A stretch of DNA of 64,000 nt, taken from Coix lacryma-jobi var. lacryma-jobi. Lineage: Eukaryota; Streptophyta; Magnoliopsida; Poales; Poaceae. Location: NCBI GenBank assembly GCA_009763385.1, contig CM019830.1, positions 91,762,649 to 91,826,648 of the forward strand, read 5' to 3'. This document shows positions 63,729-64,000 of the stretch, one piece after another; position 1 is the first letter of the stretch; each line of letters opens with the position of its first letter. The translations under genes and the position numbers were made by a program. Under the pieces are notes generated by a model. The model had not been told where the DNA came from. It made no database searches and was given only the letters and a program-made list of their open reading frames with translations.

Positions 63729-64000
63729 TGGGCGAGTTTTCGTTTTTCCTCGGGTTGCAAATCAAGCAATCCCGAGAAGGGACGTTTGTGCACCAGGGCA
63801 AGTACACCAAAGACATATTGAAGAAGTTCGATATGGGTGAGGCCAAGCCTCTTCCAACACCCATGTCGACCATGACGGTCCTGGATGCGGACAAGGATGG
63901 AGAAGCTATGGACCAGAAGGAGTACCAGAGTATGATCGGATCGCTGCTGTACCTGACGGCGACACGCCCGGACATTCAGTTTGCGGTGTGTCTTTTTGAG
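63729..64000 (+). pseudogene. pol: Element D pol fragment, right part (RT end into RNase H connection), cut by window
   Basis: Continues D pol after Y: GEFSFFLGLQIKQSREGTF, HQGKYTKDILKKFDMGEAKP, DQKEYQSMIGSLLYLTATRP, DIQFAVCL, then leaves the window. No stop is visible in this piece. The reading joins the 50630-51726 fragment at the MSMMG block of RT once Y and one TSD are removed. Confidence 0.9.

Overview
The window is plant nuclear DNA made almost entirely of nested LTR retrotransposons. I found no convincing host gene, rRNA, tRNA or CRISPR array. Sirevirus (Maximus/SIRE)-type Ty1/copia elements, Tekay-type chromoviruses with LTRs of about 4 kb, and LTRs with GC-rich U3 regions point to a grass, probably a large-genome panicoid. 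That assignment is inference; no species marker is present.

Layout, oldest host first. Element D (sirevirus, + strand) is visible only as pol at 50630-51726 and 63729-64000. It is interrupted on the left by element A2 (sirevirus, - strand, LTR and gag pieces between 24015 and 50629) and on the right by element Y (sirevirus, + strand, 51727-63728). Y is young: its LTRs are equal in length, its gag and pol are open, and it has a perfect 5-bp target-site duplication (TSD). A2 gag was itself split three times: by a chromovirus T (- strand, left edge to 24014), by sirevirus B2 (- strand, 24321-39804) and by E (40333-48167), a gypsy-like element with gag and protease but no RT or integrase. T carries a further sirevirus, A1 (- strand, 3908-16027), inserted between its protease and reverse transcriptase. 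B2 carries a solo chromovirus LTR (35102-39014) in its own 5' LTR. The deepest visible nesting is D > A2 > T > A1.

Gene content. Each sirevirus has LTR, Met-tRNA primer-binding site (PBS), gag with two CCHC knuckles and CxxC/coiled-coil repeats, pol in the order PR-IN-RT-RH, a 1.6-1.8 kb non-coding tract with hairpins and several polypurine runs, then LTR. T has LTR, PBS, an extra ORF ahead of gag, gag-PR-RT-RH-IN with a chromodomain-like end, polypurine tract (PPT) and LTR. Only Y looks potentially autonomous; the other copies carry nonsense codons and frameshifts, many of them TAG.

Most interesting signals: (1) the extra ORF of the chromovirus begins with a near copy of the histone H3 tail; (2) the U3 of every sirevirus LTR carries an array of stem-loops whose arms change together while the loop stays constant; (3) a second covarying hairpin array lies between pol and the 3' LTR and is interleaved with copies of the LTR/PBS junction sequence; (4) sirevirus pol lies in the -1 frame behind a stop with no overlap, next to a splice-acceptor-like sequence, in all three copies where the junction is visible.
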